Below are positions 18,158 to 25,944 of a DNA stretch of 64,000 bases, one piece after another. The DNA comes from Stomatobaculum longum (GTDB taxonomy: Bacteria; Bacillota; Clostridia; Lachnospirales; Lachnospiraceae). The position numbers and the translations under genes are program-made. The stretch spans positions 328,692 through 392,691 of the forward strand of contig JH590861.1 in assembly GCA_000242235.1 (NCBI GenBank), given 5' to 3'. Positions within the stretch are counted from its first letter, which is position 1, and each line of letters opens with the position of its first letter. The notes under the pieces are model-generated. The model saw only the letters and a program-made list of their open reading frames with translations. It searched no databases and was not told the origin of the DNA.

Positions 18158-19205
18158 CAAACTGATTGTGTGCGGCTTTCGCGACGGGATTCTGACCGCC
18201 TGGTTTCAGGACGCAAAGCCTGTGGAACTAGCCTTCTCGCGGGAGAATGAAAGCGAGGTCGGCGCCATCTATCTGGCGCGTGTCTCTCATGTACAAAAAA
18301 ATCTGAACGCTGCGTTCCTGGATCTCGGCAAGGAACAGCCCGCCTATTTAAATCTGGAGAAGGGCCGCCTGCCGCGACTCGCAACCGGTGCACTGCCCGC
18401 CAAAATTACCGAGGGCACAGAGCTCCTCGTGGAAATCCGGAAAGACGCACATGCGAAAAAGGGGTACAGTGCCCGGGCGGCTACCTTCCGGAAAAATGAC
18501 CCCGTATTGGCACGTGCCGCCTTCCTGCAGGCGCCGCGCTGCTTAAAACCGGCTCCGAGACAGTGGGAACAGATTCTCGCTCAGTGCAGACGGGAAAAAC
18601 GTAGCGTCGAACTGGTCACAGATCTACCGGATATCTACGAAGAACTGAGCGGAAATCCCCCCACTGAGATGCCTGCGTATCAAAAAAATTTGCCGGAGCG
18701 CTTTCGCGGCGAACCGGTGAACGCCGTCGCTCTCGACGCATATTGCTCGCTCCGCCTGTATACTGACGAGAAGCTCAAACTGGCCTCTGTCTATAGCCTT
18801 GAGACAACTGTGCAGTCCGCTCTGGCCCGCCGCGTGTGGTTGCCGAGCGGCGGCAATATTGTCATAGAGCGCACCGAGGCCCTGACGGTAATCGATGTGA
18901 ACAGCGGCAAGGATGTACGCGGTAAAGATAAGGAAGCCACATTGCGTCGCACCAACCGGGAGGCCGCGGAAGAGCTGATGCGTCAGCTGAGACTCCGGAA
19001 CCTGTCCGGCATCATCCTCGTAGACTTTATTGACTTTGCGGACGAAGCCGATGTCACGGCGCTCACGGAAACTCTGACCGCACTCGCCGAAAGGGACTCC
19101 GTGGCGACTCGCTTTGTCGATATGACACAGCTCAACCTCGCGGAATTGATTCGTCCGCGCCGCGGTAAGAGTTTACAGGAACAATTCTTTTTGCCAAATT
19201 CTTGA
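18141..19205 (+). CDS. Ribonuclease E/G family protein (short form)
   Basis: 354 aa, start ATG 18141. It has an N-terminal S1-like RNA-binding part (GAIYLARVSHVQKNLNAAFLD, about 35-55) and the RNase E/G catalytic core with VIDVNSGK (about residue 253) and ILVDFIDF (about 295), which carry the metal-binding Asp residues. It ends soon after the core and lacks the Zn-link CPxCxG motif and small C-terminal domain of E. coli RNase G (489 aa), so quaternary structure must differ. It probably processes rRNA and mRNA 5'-monophosphate ends. A strong promoter for rplU begins inside its last codons, so rplU need not depend on this operon. Confidence 0.85.
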   Translation: MEQSSDKLIVCGFRDGILTAWFQDAKPVELAFSRENESEVGAIYLARVSHVQKNLNAAFLDLGKEQPAYLNLEKGRLPRLATGALPAKITEGTELLVEIRKDAHAKKGYSARAATFRKNDPVLARAAFLQAPRCLKPAPRQWEQILAQCRREKRSVELVTDLPDIYEELSGNPPTEMPAYQKNLPERFRGEPVNAVALDAYCSLRLYTDEKLKLASVYSLETTVQSALARRVWLPSGGNIVIERTEALTVIDVNSGKDVRGKDKEATLRRTNREAAEELMRQLRLRNLSGIILVDFIDFADEADVTALTETLTALAERDSVATRFVDMTQLNLAELIRPRRGKSLQEQFFLPNS

Positions 19206-19230
19206 CAGAATGGATTTTATTCAGTAATAT
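19202..19230 (+). promoter_or_regulatory. Sigma-A-type promoter of the rplU operon
   Basis: TTGACA, 17-nt spacer, TAATAT: a nearly perfect housekeeping promoter overlapping the 3' end of the RNase G gene. It drives the L21 leader and rplU-prp-rpmA. Confidence 0.85.
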
Positions 19231-19235
19231 GTACG

Positions 19236-19316
19236 AGTATGCCGCACAACAAGGTTTAAGTTTTGTCTTTCGGCAGACACCAAAGTTGGCGAGTAATGAT
19301 TGAAGGAGGTACCAAT
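19236..19316 (+). promoter_or_regulatory. Putative ribosomal protein L21 leader (autoregulatory 5' UTR)
   Basis: An 80-90 nt untranslated leader between the promoter and the rplU ATG. It can form a hairpin with GCCG (19241-19244) plus ACAA pairing to TTGT plus CGGC (19263-19274), followed by the unpaired block CAGACACCAAAGTTGGC and the AGGAGG ribosome site. L21 leaders of Firmicutes lie at exactly this position and are thought to bind L21 itself. A covariance-model hit would be needed to confirm. Confidence 0.6.
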
Positions 19317-19625
19317 ATGTACGCGATTATTGCGACTGGCGGGAAGCAGTATAAGGTATCGGAAGGTGACATCATTAGAGTTGAAAAGCTCGGCGTTGAA
19401 GCAGGTCAGACAGTTACGTTTGATCAGGTGCTTGCAGTCAACAACGGCGAGATGACTGTCGGTGCACCCACGGTGTCCGGCGCAAGCGTCAGTGCGACTG
19501 TGCTGAGAGAGGCAAAGGCTAAGAAGGTCGTTGTCTACAAGTACAAGGCAAAGCTCGGCTATCACAAGAAGAACGGCCACAGACAGCTTTACACCCAGGT
19601 GAAGATTGACAAGATCAATGCCTGA
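19317..19625 (+). CDS. rplU: 50S ribosomal protein L21
   Basis: 102 aa. [14 protein letters not shown] at the N terminus and [16 protein letters not shown] near the C terminus are diagnostic of bL21, a 23S rRNA-binding early assembly protein. The ATG at 19317 follows AAGGAGG. An upstream in-frame extension is rejected because it would run through the leader and ribosome site. It is the first gene of rplU-prp-rpmA, which is followed after a short gap by obgE. Confidence 0.97.
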   Translation: MYAIIATGGKQYKVSEGDIIRVEKLGVEAGQTVTFDQVLAVNNGEMTVGAPTVSGASVSATVLREAKAKKVVVYKYKAKLGYHKKNGHRQLYTQVKIDKINA

Positions 19626-19628
19626 GGC

Positions 19629-19958
19629 ATGATAGAAGTACACATTTTACGCGACAAGAGCGGAAGGGCAGTGGGAATCCACTCCCTCGGTCACGCAGAC
19701 TACGGAGACGGAACCATCGACATTGTCTGTGCAGCCGTTTCGGCGCTGGAACTCAATTTTGCGAATTCCGTCGAGGAATTGACGGATGCCAAGTTTGAAG
19801 TTCATCTCGGTGAAGAAGACGGCAGTTTTGATTTTAAGCTCTTGGGCGAGCGCAACGGAAAGGCCGAACTTCTTTTGCAGTCTCTCCTCTTGGGATATCA
19901 GACTGTTCAGGAAGCGTACGGCAATTCATATTTGATGATCAAAGATCAGGAGGTGTAA
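19629..19958 (+). CDS. prp: Ribosomal-processing cysteine protease Prp
   Basis: 109 aa between L21 and L27, the invariant location of Prp. The catalytic His in LGHADYG (about residue 22) and Cys in [10 protein letters not shown] (about residue 34) are present with the usual spacing. Prp removes a short N-terminal extension from L27 in Firmicutes and related phyla, a step essential in Staphylococcus aureus. The L27 encoded next door has such an extension. The stop codon shares a base with an ATG at 19958. Confidence 0.94.
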   Translation: MIEVHILRDKSGRAVGIHSLGHADYGDGTIDIVCAAVSALELNFANSVEELTDAKFEVHLGEEDGSFDFKLLGERNGKAELLLQSLLLGYQTVQEAYGNSYLMIKDQEV

Positions 19959-19960
19959 TG

Positions 19961-20257
19961 ATGTTGTTCAAGATGAACCTTCAGCTGCATGCTCACAAGA
20001 AAGGTGTCGGTTCGACCAAGAACGGTCGTGATTCCGAGTCCAAGCGTCTTGGCGCAAAGCGGGCAGACGGTCAGTTTGTTCTGGCCGGTAACATTCTTTA
20101 CAGACAGAGAGGCACGCACATTCATCCGGGCGTCAATGTCGGCAGAGGCGGTGATGACACCCTGTTTGCTACGGCAGACGGTGTCGTAAAGTTCGAGAGA
20201 TGGGGCAAGTATCGCAAGAAAGTTTCTGTCTACCCGAAAGCAGAAGCTGCTGAGTAA
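19961..20257 (+). CDS. rpmA: 50S ribosomal protein L27 with Prp-cleaved leader
   Basis: 98 aa. The body [20 protein letters not shown] is typical bL27, whose N-terminal tail reaches the peptidyl-transferase centre. It is preceded by the leader [11 protein letters not shown], matching the Prp substrate pattern NLQxxA with cleavage expected after the Ala. The pattern here (NLQLHA) differs from the staphylococcal NLQFFA at two positions. Two ATGs (19958, 19961) are possible; AGGAGG at 19948-19953 is 4 nt from the first and 7 nt from the second, so I chose 19961. Confidence 0.95.
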   Translation: MLFKMNLQLHAHKKGVGSTKNGRDSESKRLGAKRADGQFVLAGNILYRQRGTHIHPGVNVGRGGDDTLFATADGVVKFERWGKYRKKVSVYPKAEAAE

Positions 20258-20284
20258 AACTGAACGAAAGCTGTAGTGTAAGAC

Positions 20285-20317
20285 CGGGCTTCATACTGCT
20301 AAGTATGAAGCCCGTTT
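20285..20317 (+). terminator. Hairpin terminator after rpmA
   Basis: Perfect 13-bp stem CGGGCTTCATACT / AGTATGAAGCCCG with a 4-nt loop followed by a short TTTG tail. The weak U tract suggests partial termination or attenuation before obgE. Confidence 0.6.
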
Positions 20318-20368
20318 GCATTCCCACGGAATACAGCTTGTCATGCGCAATGCGCACAGGAGAGAACG

Positions 20369-21649
20369 ATGTTTACAGATAACGCCAAAATATTTATTCA
20401 ATCCGGCAAGGGCGGCGACGGGCATGTGAGCTTTCGCCGTGAGCTCTATGTGCCGGCCGGCGGCCCTGACGGCGGTGACGGCGGCAGAGGCGGCGATATC
20501 ATTTTTGAAGTCTATGACGGTCTGAATACCCTGGCGGATTTCCGTCACGTCCGGAAGTATGTCGCGGAAAACGGTGAGCCCGGCGGCAAAAAGCGCTGCC
20601 ACGGTGCCGACGGAAAGGATCTCGTGATTCGCGTTCCCGAGGGAACTGTGATTCGCGACGATGAGAGCGGAAAGGTAATCGCCGATATGTCCGGTGAAAA
20701 CCGGAGACTGGTCGTATTGCGCGGCGGCCGGGGAGGCGTCGGCAATATGCACTTCGCCACGGCGACTATGCAGGCGCCGAACTATGCAAAGCCCGGTCAG
20801 CCCGGCAAGGGTATGTTTGTGCGCCTGGAACTGAAGGTCATTGCAGATGTGGGACTGGTCGGATTTCCGAATGTCGGTAAATCCACCTTGCTTAGCCGCG
20901 TCAGCAATGCGAAACCCGAAATTGCAAACTACCACTTCACAACCCTGCGGCCGCATCTCGGCGTGGTCGATTTTGATGACGGTGAAGGCTTTGTGATGGC
21001 CGATCTCCCGGGTCTCATCGAGGGTGCTTCGGAAGGTGTGGGTCTCGGTTACGATTTCCTGCGCCATGTGGAGAGAACCAAGGTTCTGGTTCACGTCGTG
21101 GATGCCGCTTCGACGGAAGGCAGAGATCCGGTAGAGGATGTGCACCGCATCCGGCATGAGCTTGAAAAATACGATCCCGCGCTTCTGACGCGCCCGCAAA
21201 TCATTGCTGCCAATAAAATTGACAGCATCCAGGTCGAAGAAGGAGAGGAAAACCCGATAGACCGCCTGCGCGCGGCTTTTCCGGACCTGCCGCTCTATCC
21301 GATTTCCGGTGTCACCGGCGAAGGTATTCGTGCATTGACCTACGGCATTCTGGAAATTCTCCGCAATATGAAGCGCGGAGTCACCGTTTTTGAGCCGGAG
21401 ATGGAAATTTCGTATCTCTCCGATCGGGATTTGCCCTATACCATCGAGCGAGACGGGGATGTCTTTGTCGTGGAAGGACCGCGCATTGAGAAAATGCTCG
21501 GCTACACCAATCTGGAGTCGGAGAAGGGCTTTAACTTTTTCCAGAATTTCCTGAAAGACAGCGGAATTCTCGAGGAACTGGAACACGCCGGTATTCAGGA
21601 CGGCGATACCGTTCGTATGTACGGACACGAGTTTGATTATTATAAATAA
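20369..21649 (+). CDS. obgE: GTPase ObgE/CgtA
   Basis: 426 aa with the three Obg domains: the glycine-rich N-terminal Obg fold (1-158, many GGxGG turns), the G domain with P-loop GFPNVGKST (about 166) and G3 DLPGLIEG (about 213), and a C-terminal OCT domain (about 340-426). Obg binds the 50S subunit and links late ribosome assembly to (p)ppGpp and cell cycle. It lies directly after rplU-prp-rpmA as in most bacteria. The ATG at 20369 is preceded by GGAGAG. Confidence 0.97.
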   Translation: MFTDNAKIFIQSGKGGDGHVSFRRELYVPAGGPDGGDGGRGGDIIFEVYDGLNTLADFRHVRKYVAENGEPGGKKRCHGADGKDLVIRVPEGTVIRDDESGKVIADMSGENRRLVVLRGGRGGVGNMHFATATMQAPNYAKPGQPGKGMFVRLELKVIADVGLVGFPNVGKSTLLSRVSNAKPEIANYHFTTLRPHLGVVDFDDGEGFVMADLPGLIEGASEGVGLGYDFLRHVERTKVLVHVVDAASTEGRDPVEDVHRIRHELEKYDPALLTRPQIIAANKIDSIQVEEGEENPIDRLRAAFPDLPLYPISGVTGEGIRALTYGILEILRNMKRGVTVFEPEMEISYLSDRDLPYTIERDGDVFVVEGPRIEKMLGYTNLESEKGFNFFQNFLKDSGILEELEHAGIQDGDTVRMYGHEFDYYK

Positions 21650-21660
21650 GGGAGGATGCC

Positions 21661-21960
21661 TTGAACAGCAAACAGCGTTCGTTTTTAAAGGGAATCGCAA
21701 TGACAACCGAGCCTCTTTTCCAGATCGGAAAGGCCGCACTCACACCGGAGCTCACAAAGGCCGTCAATGAAACGCTTGAGAAGCACGAACTGCTCAAGAT
21801 TTCCGTGCTTCAGAATTGCCTGGAGGATCCGAAGGAAATGGCAGCGCGCCTCGCAGCTCGCACCAAGAGTGAAGTCGTGCAGGTCATCGGAAAGAAAATC
21901 GTGCTGTACCGGCAGGCCAAAGAAGAGAAGCACCGCAAGATTGTGCTGCCGCGCGACTAA
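21661..21960 (+). CDS. yhbY: YhbY/CRM-domain RNA-binding protein
   Basis: 99 aa, a single CRM (KH-like) domain. LTSKQRSFLKG-like start (here NSKQRSFLKGIA), FQIGKAALT, ELLKISVLQN and VQVIGKKIVLYR are the family blocks. YhbY associates with pre-50S particles. The start is TTG at 21661 after GGGAGGATG. It sits between obgE and nadD, a conserved Firmicute order. Confidence 0.92.
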   Translation: MNSKQRSFLKGIAMTTEPLFQIGKAALTPELTKAVNETLEKHELLKISVLQNCLEDPKEMAARLAARTKSEVVQVIGKKIVLYRQAKEEKHRKIVLPRD

Positions 21961-21966
21961 ACGGCC

Positions 21967-22578
21967 ATGCGACAGATTGCAATTCTCGGCGGAACTTTCG
22001 ATCCCATTCACAACGGGCACTTGAAACTCGCGGAAGAAGCCTGCTCACATTTTCCGCTGGATGCCTGCTGGTTCATGCCGGCGGCGGCGCCGCCGCATAA
22101 GCAGGACAGAAAACTGGCAAGCTACGCACAGCGTCTACGGATGGCAGAACTTGCAACGGCACCCTACGAAGCGTTTTGTGTCTCTGACTTTGAAGCAAAA
22201 CGGAGAGGCCTCTCTTATACCAGTGACACCCTGGCCTTACTTCGCGAGACCTATCCGGACTGCGCTTTTTCGTTGATTCTCGGCGCGGACTCGTTCTTTC
22301 AGTTGGAATTCTGGCATGCACCGGCTGACATCTGTCGCGATGCGCGCCTGCTGGTCGCGGCGCGGGAATATGCGGACCGGCATACGAGTCTGCATGAGCA
22401 CGCCGAGCACCTCCGTGCGCTCTTTGGCGCGCGGATTGAACTGATTCCGGCGCCGCTCATTGATATTTCATCCATGCACATTCGCGCCCTGCTCGCCGCC
22501 GGTAAAAAAAGTGCGGCGCAGTACCTTCCGCCGGCTGTCTATGACTACATCCGGACAGAGGGCCTGTATCGTCGTTAG
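21967..22578 (+). CDS. nadD: Nicotinate-nucleotide adenylyltransferase
   Basis: 203 aa. ILGGTFDPIHNGHLKLAEEA holds the (T/H)xGH nucleotidyl-transferase signature and SSMHIRALLAAGK is the C-terminal ISSTxIR-type motif with one change (SSMHIR instead of SSTxIR). NadD forms nicotinate adenine dinucleotide in NAD synthesis. It is encoded in the obgE-yhbY-nadD-yqeK-rsfS string. Confidence 0.94.
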   Translation: MRQIAILGGTFDPIHNGHLKLAEEACSHFPLDACWFMPAAAPPHKQDRKLASYAQRLRMAELATAPYEAFCVSDFEAKRRGLSYTSDTLALLRETYPDCAFSLILGADSFFQLEFWHAPADICRDARLLVAAREYADRHTSLHEHAEHLRALFGARIELIPAPLIDISSMHIRALLAAGKKSAAQYLPPAVYDYIRTEGLYRR

Positions 22579-22607
22579 AAAGGAGGCTCGCCATTAACCG
22601 GAAAGAA

Positions 22608-23183
22608 ATGGCCGAAATACGCCGCAAACTGGAGAAAAATCTGAGCAACGACCGTTATCAGCATACGCTTGGCGTCGCTTATACGGCAGCAGCGCTTGCA
22701 ATGCGCTATCAGGCATCTATCGAAGATGCGGAGCTTGCGGGGCTGTTGCACGACTGTGCCAAGGAGTATGACAAAAAGGAATCGCTCTCGATTGCGGAAA
22801 AATCCGGCATCCGCTTTTCGGCAGCGGATATGGCCGCGCCACAGATTTGGCATGCCATCATCGGCCCCGTTGTCGCCGAAAAGAGATACGGCGTCGCGAA
22901 ACCGGAAATTCTCTCCGCCATTCGCTGGCATACAACCGGACGGCGAGAGATGTCTCTGCTCGAAAAAATTGTTTTTACGGCCGACTATATCGAGCCGAAC
23001 CGCGACCGCGCCGATAATCTTGCGGAAATGCGTTATCTGGCATTTCAAGACCTTGATTTTTGTGTCTATCGCATCACAGCGGATACCCTCCGCTATCTCG
23101 CATCGAAACAGATTCGCGCAGATCAAAAGACAGAAGAGTGCTATCAATGGTTAAAGGAGGTAAAGAAATATGACGACAAATGA
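22608..23183 (+). CDS. yqeK: HD-domain Ap4A hydrolase YqeK
   Basis: About 191 aa, HD superfamily: RYQHTLGVAYTA (metal His), LLHDCAKEY (HD motif, about residue 45) and HAIIGPVVA and RWHTTG blocks match YqeK, a symmetrical Ap4A hydrolase of Firmicutes. The first ATG is at 22608, but the only strong ribosome site (AAAGGAGG ending at 22586) is 21 nt away and instead lies 6 nt before an in-frame ATT at 22593. An ATT start adding five residues (ending NRKE before Met) is therefore possible. It overlaps rsfS by 14 nt. Confidence 0.9.
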   Translation: MAEIRRKLEKNLSNDRYQHTLGVAYTAAALAMRYQASIEDAELAGLLHDCAKEYDKKESLSIAEKSGIRFSAADMAAPQIWHAIIGPVVAEKRYGVAKPEILSAIRWHTTGRREMSLLEKIVFTADYIEPNRDRADNLAEMRYLAFQDLDFCVYRITADTLRYLASKQIRADQKTEECYQWLKEVKKYDDK

Positions 23184-23532
23184 GCTCGTTGCCTACGCAG
23201 TCACCGCAATGGAAGACAAGAAGGGCACCGAAATTTCGGTGATTGACATCTCCAAGGTCTCGGTGGTCGCCGACTATTTCATGCTCGTCAGCGGCACCAA
23301 CCAGAAGCAGACGCAGGCAATTGCCGATGAAATCGAGGAAAAGCTTGCAAAGCACGAGGTATTTCCGCGCCAGAAAGAAGGATATTCCGGCGGTACCTGG
23401 ATTCTTCTCGATTACCAGGACGTCGTGATTCACATCTTCAACGGTGAAGATCGTCGCTTCTATAATCTGGAGCGTATCTGGGCGGACGGCATCACCGTGG
23501 ATCCGAAGACATTCCACATTTCTGAAGAGTAA
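23170..23532 (+). CDS. rsfS: Ribosomal silencing factor RsfS
   Basis: 120 aa. VSVVADYFMLVSGTNQKQTQAI and GGTWILLDYQDVVIHIF are characteristic of RsfS (Iojap/YbeB), which binds L14 on the 50S subunit and blocks 30S joining under starvation. AAAGGAGG lies 8-15 nt before the ATG, inside the end of yqeK. It is the last gene of this operon; the next gene has its own spacing. Confidence 0.95.
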   Translation: MTTNELVAYAVTAMEDKKGTEISVIDISKVSVVADYFMLVSGTNQKQTQAIADEIEEKLAKHEVFPRQKEGYSGGTWILLDYQDVVIHIFNGEDRRFYNLERIWADGITVDPKTFHISEE

Positions 23533-23540
23533 CGGCACAG

Positions 23541-23567
23541 AGGTTACATAATTTAATTCTGTAAATG
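23541..23567. repeat. 27-bp imperfect dyad, copy A
   Basis: AGGTTACATAA, 5-nt centre TTTAA, TTCTGTAAATG. The same architecture recurs at 28144-28170 and 54597-54623. The left arm matches 10 of 11 bases of the reverse-complemented XerD-side arm of the B. subtilis dif site as I remember it. It could also be a regulator operator in the permease leader. Confidence 0.45.
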
Positions 23568-23585
23568 AATAGGGGGAGCTTGCAT

Positions 23586-24944
23586 ATGGAACAGTTTTTT
23601 CACCTGAAAGAAAACCGCACGACTGTGCGGACAGAAGTGATCGCGGGTATCACGACCTTCATGACCATGGCCTATATCCTCGCCGTAAATCCGAATCTAC
23701 TGGGAAAAACCGGCATGGACGGCGGTTCTGTTTTCACGGCGACCGCACTTGCCTCGGCCATTGCATCCTTCGCGATGGCTTTGCTCGCGAATCTGCCTTT
23801 TGCACTGTCGGCCGGTATGGGACTGAACGCCTACTTTACCTACACGGTCTGCATGGGCATGGGATACAGCTGGGAAGTTGCGCTTGCCGCAGTCTGCGTG
23901 GAAGGTCTCATCTTTATCGTCCTCTCGCTGACCAATGTGCGTGAAGCCATCTTCAATGCAATCCCGGGCGAGCTGAAACTTGCGGTCTCGGTCGGCATCG
24001 GTCTTTTCATCACATTCATCGGTCTTCAGAATGCTCACATTGTTGTCGACGGCGCGACACTGGTCACTCTGTTTTCCTTCAAGGGTTCGGTCACAAGCGG
24101 CACATTTTCCTCGGAGGGTATCACCGTGCTGCTCGCATTGATCGGCATGCTGATTACCGCGCTCCTCGTCATCAAAAACGTGAAGGGCAACATTCTCCTC
24201 GGGATTCTGATTACCTGGGGACTCGGAATTCTCTGCCAGCTGTTCGGTCTTTATGTACCGAATCCCGATGCCGGATTTTACAGTCTGATTCCGTCTTCTC
24301 TCATTGCAATGCCAGCATCGGTGACGCCGACTCTGTTTAAGATGGATTTCAGTGACCTTTTGTCGCTGAACTTTGTGGTCGTTGTGTTTTCCTTCCTCTT
24401 TGTCGATATCTTTGATACGCTCGGCACCCTGATCGGCTGTGCCTCGAAGGCAGATATGCTCGACAAAGACGGCAAACTGCCGCGCATCAAGGGCGCACTG
24501 CTCGCAGATGCAATCGGAACCACGGTCGGCGCTGTACTCGGCACTTCGACCATTACTACCTTTGTGGAATCCTCCTCCGGCATCGCAGAGGGCGGGCGCA
24601 CGGGACTCACCTCGATTGTCGTAGGTTTCCTGTTCCTGCTGAGCCTCTTTTTCTCACCGATTTTCCTCGCGATTCCTTCCTTTGCGACGGCTCCCGCACT
24701 GATTATCGTCGGCTTCTTCATGATGCAGCAGGTCAGCAAAATTGACTGGAGCAATATGCTGACCGCCATTCCTTCGTTTATCTGCATCTTTGCAATGCCG
24801 TTTGCATACTCGATTTCCGAGGGCATCGCATTCGGCATCATCAGCTACACCGTACTGCACCTCGCAGCGGGTAAAGGCAAAAATGTCACGGTGCTCATGT
24901 ATGTGTTGAGTTTCATTTTCATCCTGAAATATATTTTCCTGTAA
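23586..24944 (+). CDS. NCS2-family purine permease (AzgA/PbuG-like)
   Basis: 452 aa integral membrane protein with about 12-14 membrane segments. It has the NCS2/AzgA features: GITTFMTMAYILAVNP at the N terminus, FALSAGMGLNAYFTY, FLFVDIFDTLGTLIG, TSTITTFVESSSGIAEGGRTGLTS and the C-terminal AFGIISY. Members import hypoxanthine, guanine or adenine by proton symport. The start at 23586 follows GGGGGAG; an ATG at 23565 is upstream of that site. I looked for a purine riboswitch in the short leader and saw none. A strong terminator follows. Confidence 0.92.
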   Translation: MEQFFHLKENRTTVRTEVIAGITTFMTMAYILAVNPNLLGKTGMDGGSVFTATALASAIASFAMALLANLPFALSAGMGLNAYFTYTVCMGMGYSWEVALAAVCVEGLIFIVLSLTNVREAIFNAIPGELKLAVSVGIGLFITFIGLQNAHIVVDGATLVTLFSFKGSVTSGTFSSEGITVLLALIGMLITALLVIKNVKGNILLGILITWGLGILCQLFGLYVPNPDAGFYSLIPSSLIAMPASVTPTLFKMDFSDLLSLNFVVVVFSFLFVDIFDTLGTLIGCASKADMLDKDGKLPRIKGALLADAIGTTVGAVLGTSTITTFVESSSGIAEGGRTGLTSIVVGFLFLLSLFFSPIFLAIPSFATAPALIIVGFFMMQQVSKIDWSNMLTAIPSFICIFAMPFAYSISEGIAFGIISYTVLHLAAGKGKNVTVLMYVLSFIFILKYIFL

Positions 24945-24986
24945 GACAGGAGATACCTGTCACGTAATCGGAGAAAAGGATTGATT

Positions 24987-25036
24987 ACAGCCCCCGCAAC
25001 ACCTGTTTCTATCGGTGTTGCGGGGGCTGTATTTTC
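24987..25036 (+). terminator. Rho-independent terminator after the purine permease
   Basis: Perfect 17-bp stem ACAGCCCCCGCAACACC / GGTGTTGCGGGGGCTGT, 10-nt loop, then TATTTTC. Confidence 0.92.
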
Positions 25037-25111
25037 ATTGATATGAGAGGAGAGGCGTTCGCACTCCTGCCGCTTAGCCTGTTTTCCAGACTGCAAAATT
25101 TTCGCTCCGCC

Positions 25112-25157
25112 AAAAAAAGGATGCCATCCTGCATCATTCAGAATGGCATCCTTTTTG
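25112..25157 (-). terminator. Rho-independent terminator after lexA
   Basis: AAAAAAGGATGCCAT ... ATGGCATCCTTTTT stem flanked by A and T runs, so it can act in both directions; it lies 30 nt past the lexA stop. Minus-strand use is the main one. Confidence 0.85.
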
Positions 25158-25186
25158 ACTTTATGACAGACAGCCGACACTTGTTA

Positions 25187-25801
25187 TCAAAGATTCCGGT
25201 AGAGCGCCACAACCTTGCCGAGTACCGTGACATCTTTGACGATAATCGGTTCCATTGCGTCATTCTCCGGTTGCAGGCGATAGTGGCCGTTCTCCTTGTA
25301 GAAGCGCTTGACAGTCGCCCCGTCTTCGACAAGTGCCACAACGATTTCACCGTTTCGCGCCGTGGACTGGCGCGCGACAATGACCAGATCCCCGTTCAGA
25401 ATCCCGACCTTGACCATAGAATTTCCCTGTACCTTCAGCATGAAGGTCTCCTGGTTCGGAAGATTCTCGGCGGGAATGGGGAAGTAGTCGCTGATATTCT
25501 GTTCCGCAAAAATGGGGAGTCCTGCCGCAACACTTCCGAGGATCGGTACATTGACGACCTCACGGCGCGACAAATTAAAGGCCTCGTCCACAATTTCAAT
25601 GGTGCGGGGCTTTGCCGGGTCGCGGCGAATGTAGCCCGCCTCTTCCAGCGCGCCGAGGTGCGCATGTACCGACGAGGTGGAGCGAAGCTTTACAGCACTG
25701 CAAATTTCGCGCACGGACGGCGGATAGCCCTTCTGCAAAATACAATCCTTGATAAATTCAAGAATTTCTCTCTGTTTCTCTGATATGGTATCGCGGCTCA
25801 T
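25187..25801 (-). CDS. lexA: SOS transcriptional repressor LexA
   Basis: 204 aa from the ATG at 25801 (GGAGGAAAAG upstream). The N-terminal winged helix (1-65) has YPPSVREICSAVKLRSTSSVHAHL as recognition region. The autocleavage site is Ala93-Gly94 (VAAGLP) and the S24-peptidase dyad is Ser128 (QGNSM) and Lys165 (ATVKRF). A much longer open frame extends upstream but crosses the promoter and operators and is rejected. LexA represses DNA-damage genes until RecA filaments trigger cleavage. At least four LexA-box-like sequences lie between it and the divergent LysM gene, so autoregulation and control of that gene are expected. Confidence 0.96.
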   Translation of the reverse strand: MSRDTISEKQREILEFIKDCILQKGYPPSVREICSAVKLRSTSSVHAHLGALEEAGYIRRDPAKPRTIEIVDEAFNLSRREVVNVPILGSVAAGLPIFAEQNISDYFPIPAENLPNQETFMLKVQGNSMVKVGILNGDLVIVARQSTARNGEIVVALVEDGATVKRFYKENGHYRLQPENDAMEPIIVKDVTVLGKVVALYRNL

Positions 25802-25837
25802 AACTTTTCCTCCGGGACTTCCAGCTTTCTCGTTAAA

Positions 25838-25866
25838 AGTGTAGCACGAAGCGCTCCAAAAAGCAA
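25838..25866 (-). promoter_or_regulatory. lexA promoter
   Basis: Minus strand: TTGCTT (-35), 17-nt spacer, TACACT (-10), 37 nt before the lexA ATG. Its -35 overlaps the first LexA-box-like sequence at 25864-25877. Confidence 0.6.
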
Positions 25867-25944
25867 ACGATTGTTCGCGAAATTTTGTTCGCTTTTTTGC
25901 TTGCCGAACTTCCGTTCGTGTGGTAAGATGCAAACAGATGTTCA
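25864..25944. promoter_or_regulatory. Array of four LexA (Cheo-type) boxes
   Basis: Firmicute LexA consensus CGAACnnnnGTTCG. Box 3 at 25905-25918 (CGAACTTCCGTTCG) is perfect. Box 1 at 25864-25877 (CAAACGATTGTTCG), box 2 at 25878-25891 (CGAAATTTTGTTCG) and box 4 at 25931-25944 (CAAACAGATGTTCA) keep one perfect GTTC half and a one-base-off GAAC half. Box 1 overlaps the lexA -35 and box 3 lies in the -35/-10 spacer of the LysM gene promoter. Confidence 0.85.
25901..25929 (+). promoter_or_regulatory. Promoter of the YneA-like LysM gene
   Basis: TTGCCG, 17-nt spacer, TAAGAT, with the perfect LexA box occupying the spacer; -10 is 43 nt before the ATG. Confidence 0.6.

Noticed and set aside
20291-21739. 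482-codon open frame antisense to obgE
   Set aside because: The plus-strand frame is clearly ObgE; the antisense product resembles no family and lacks a ribosome site.
23533-23585. Purine riboswitch before the NCS2 permease
   Set aside because: The intergenic gap is only 53 nt and lacks the conserved three-way-junction core; no such element fits.
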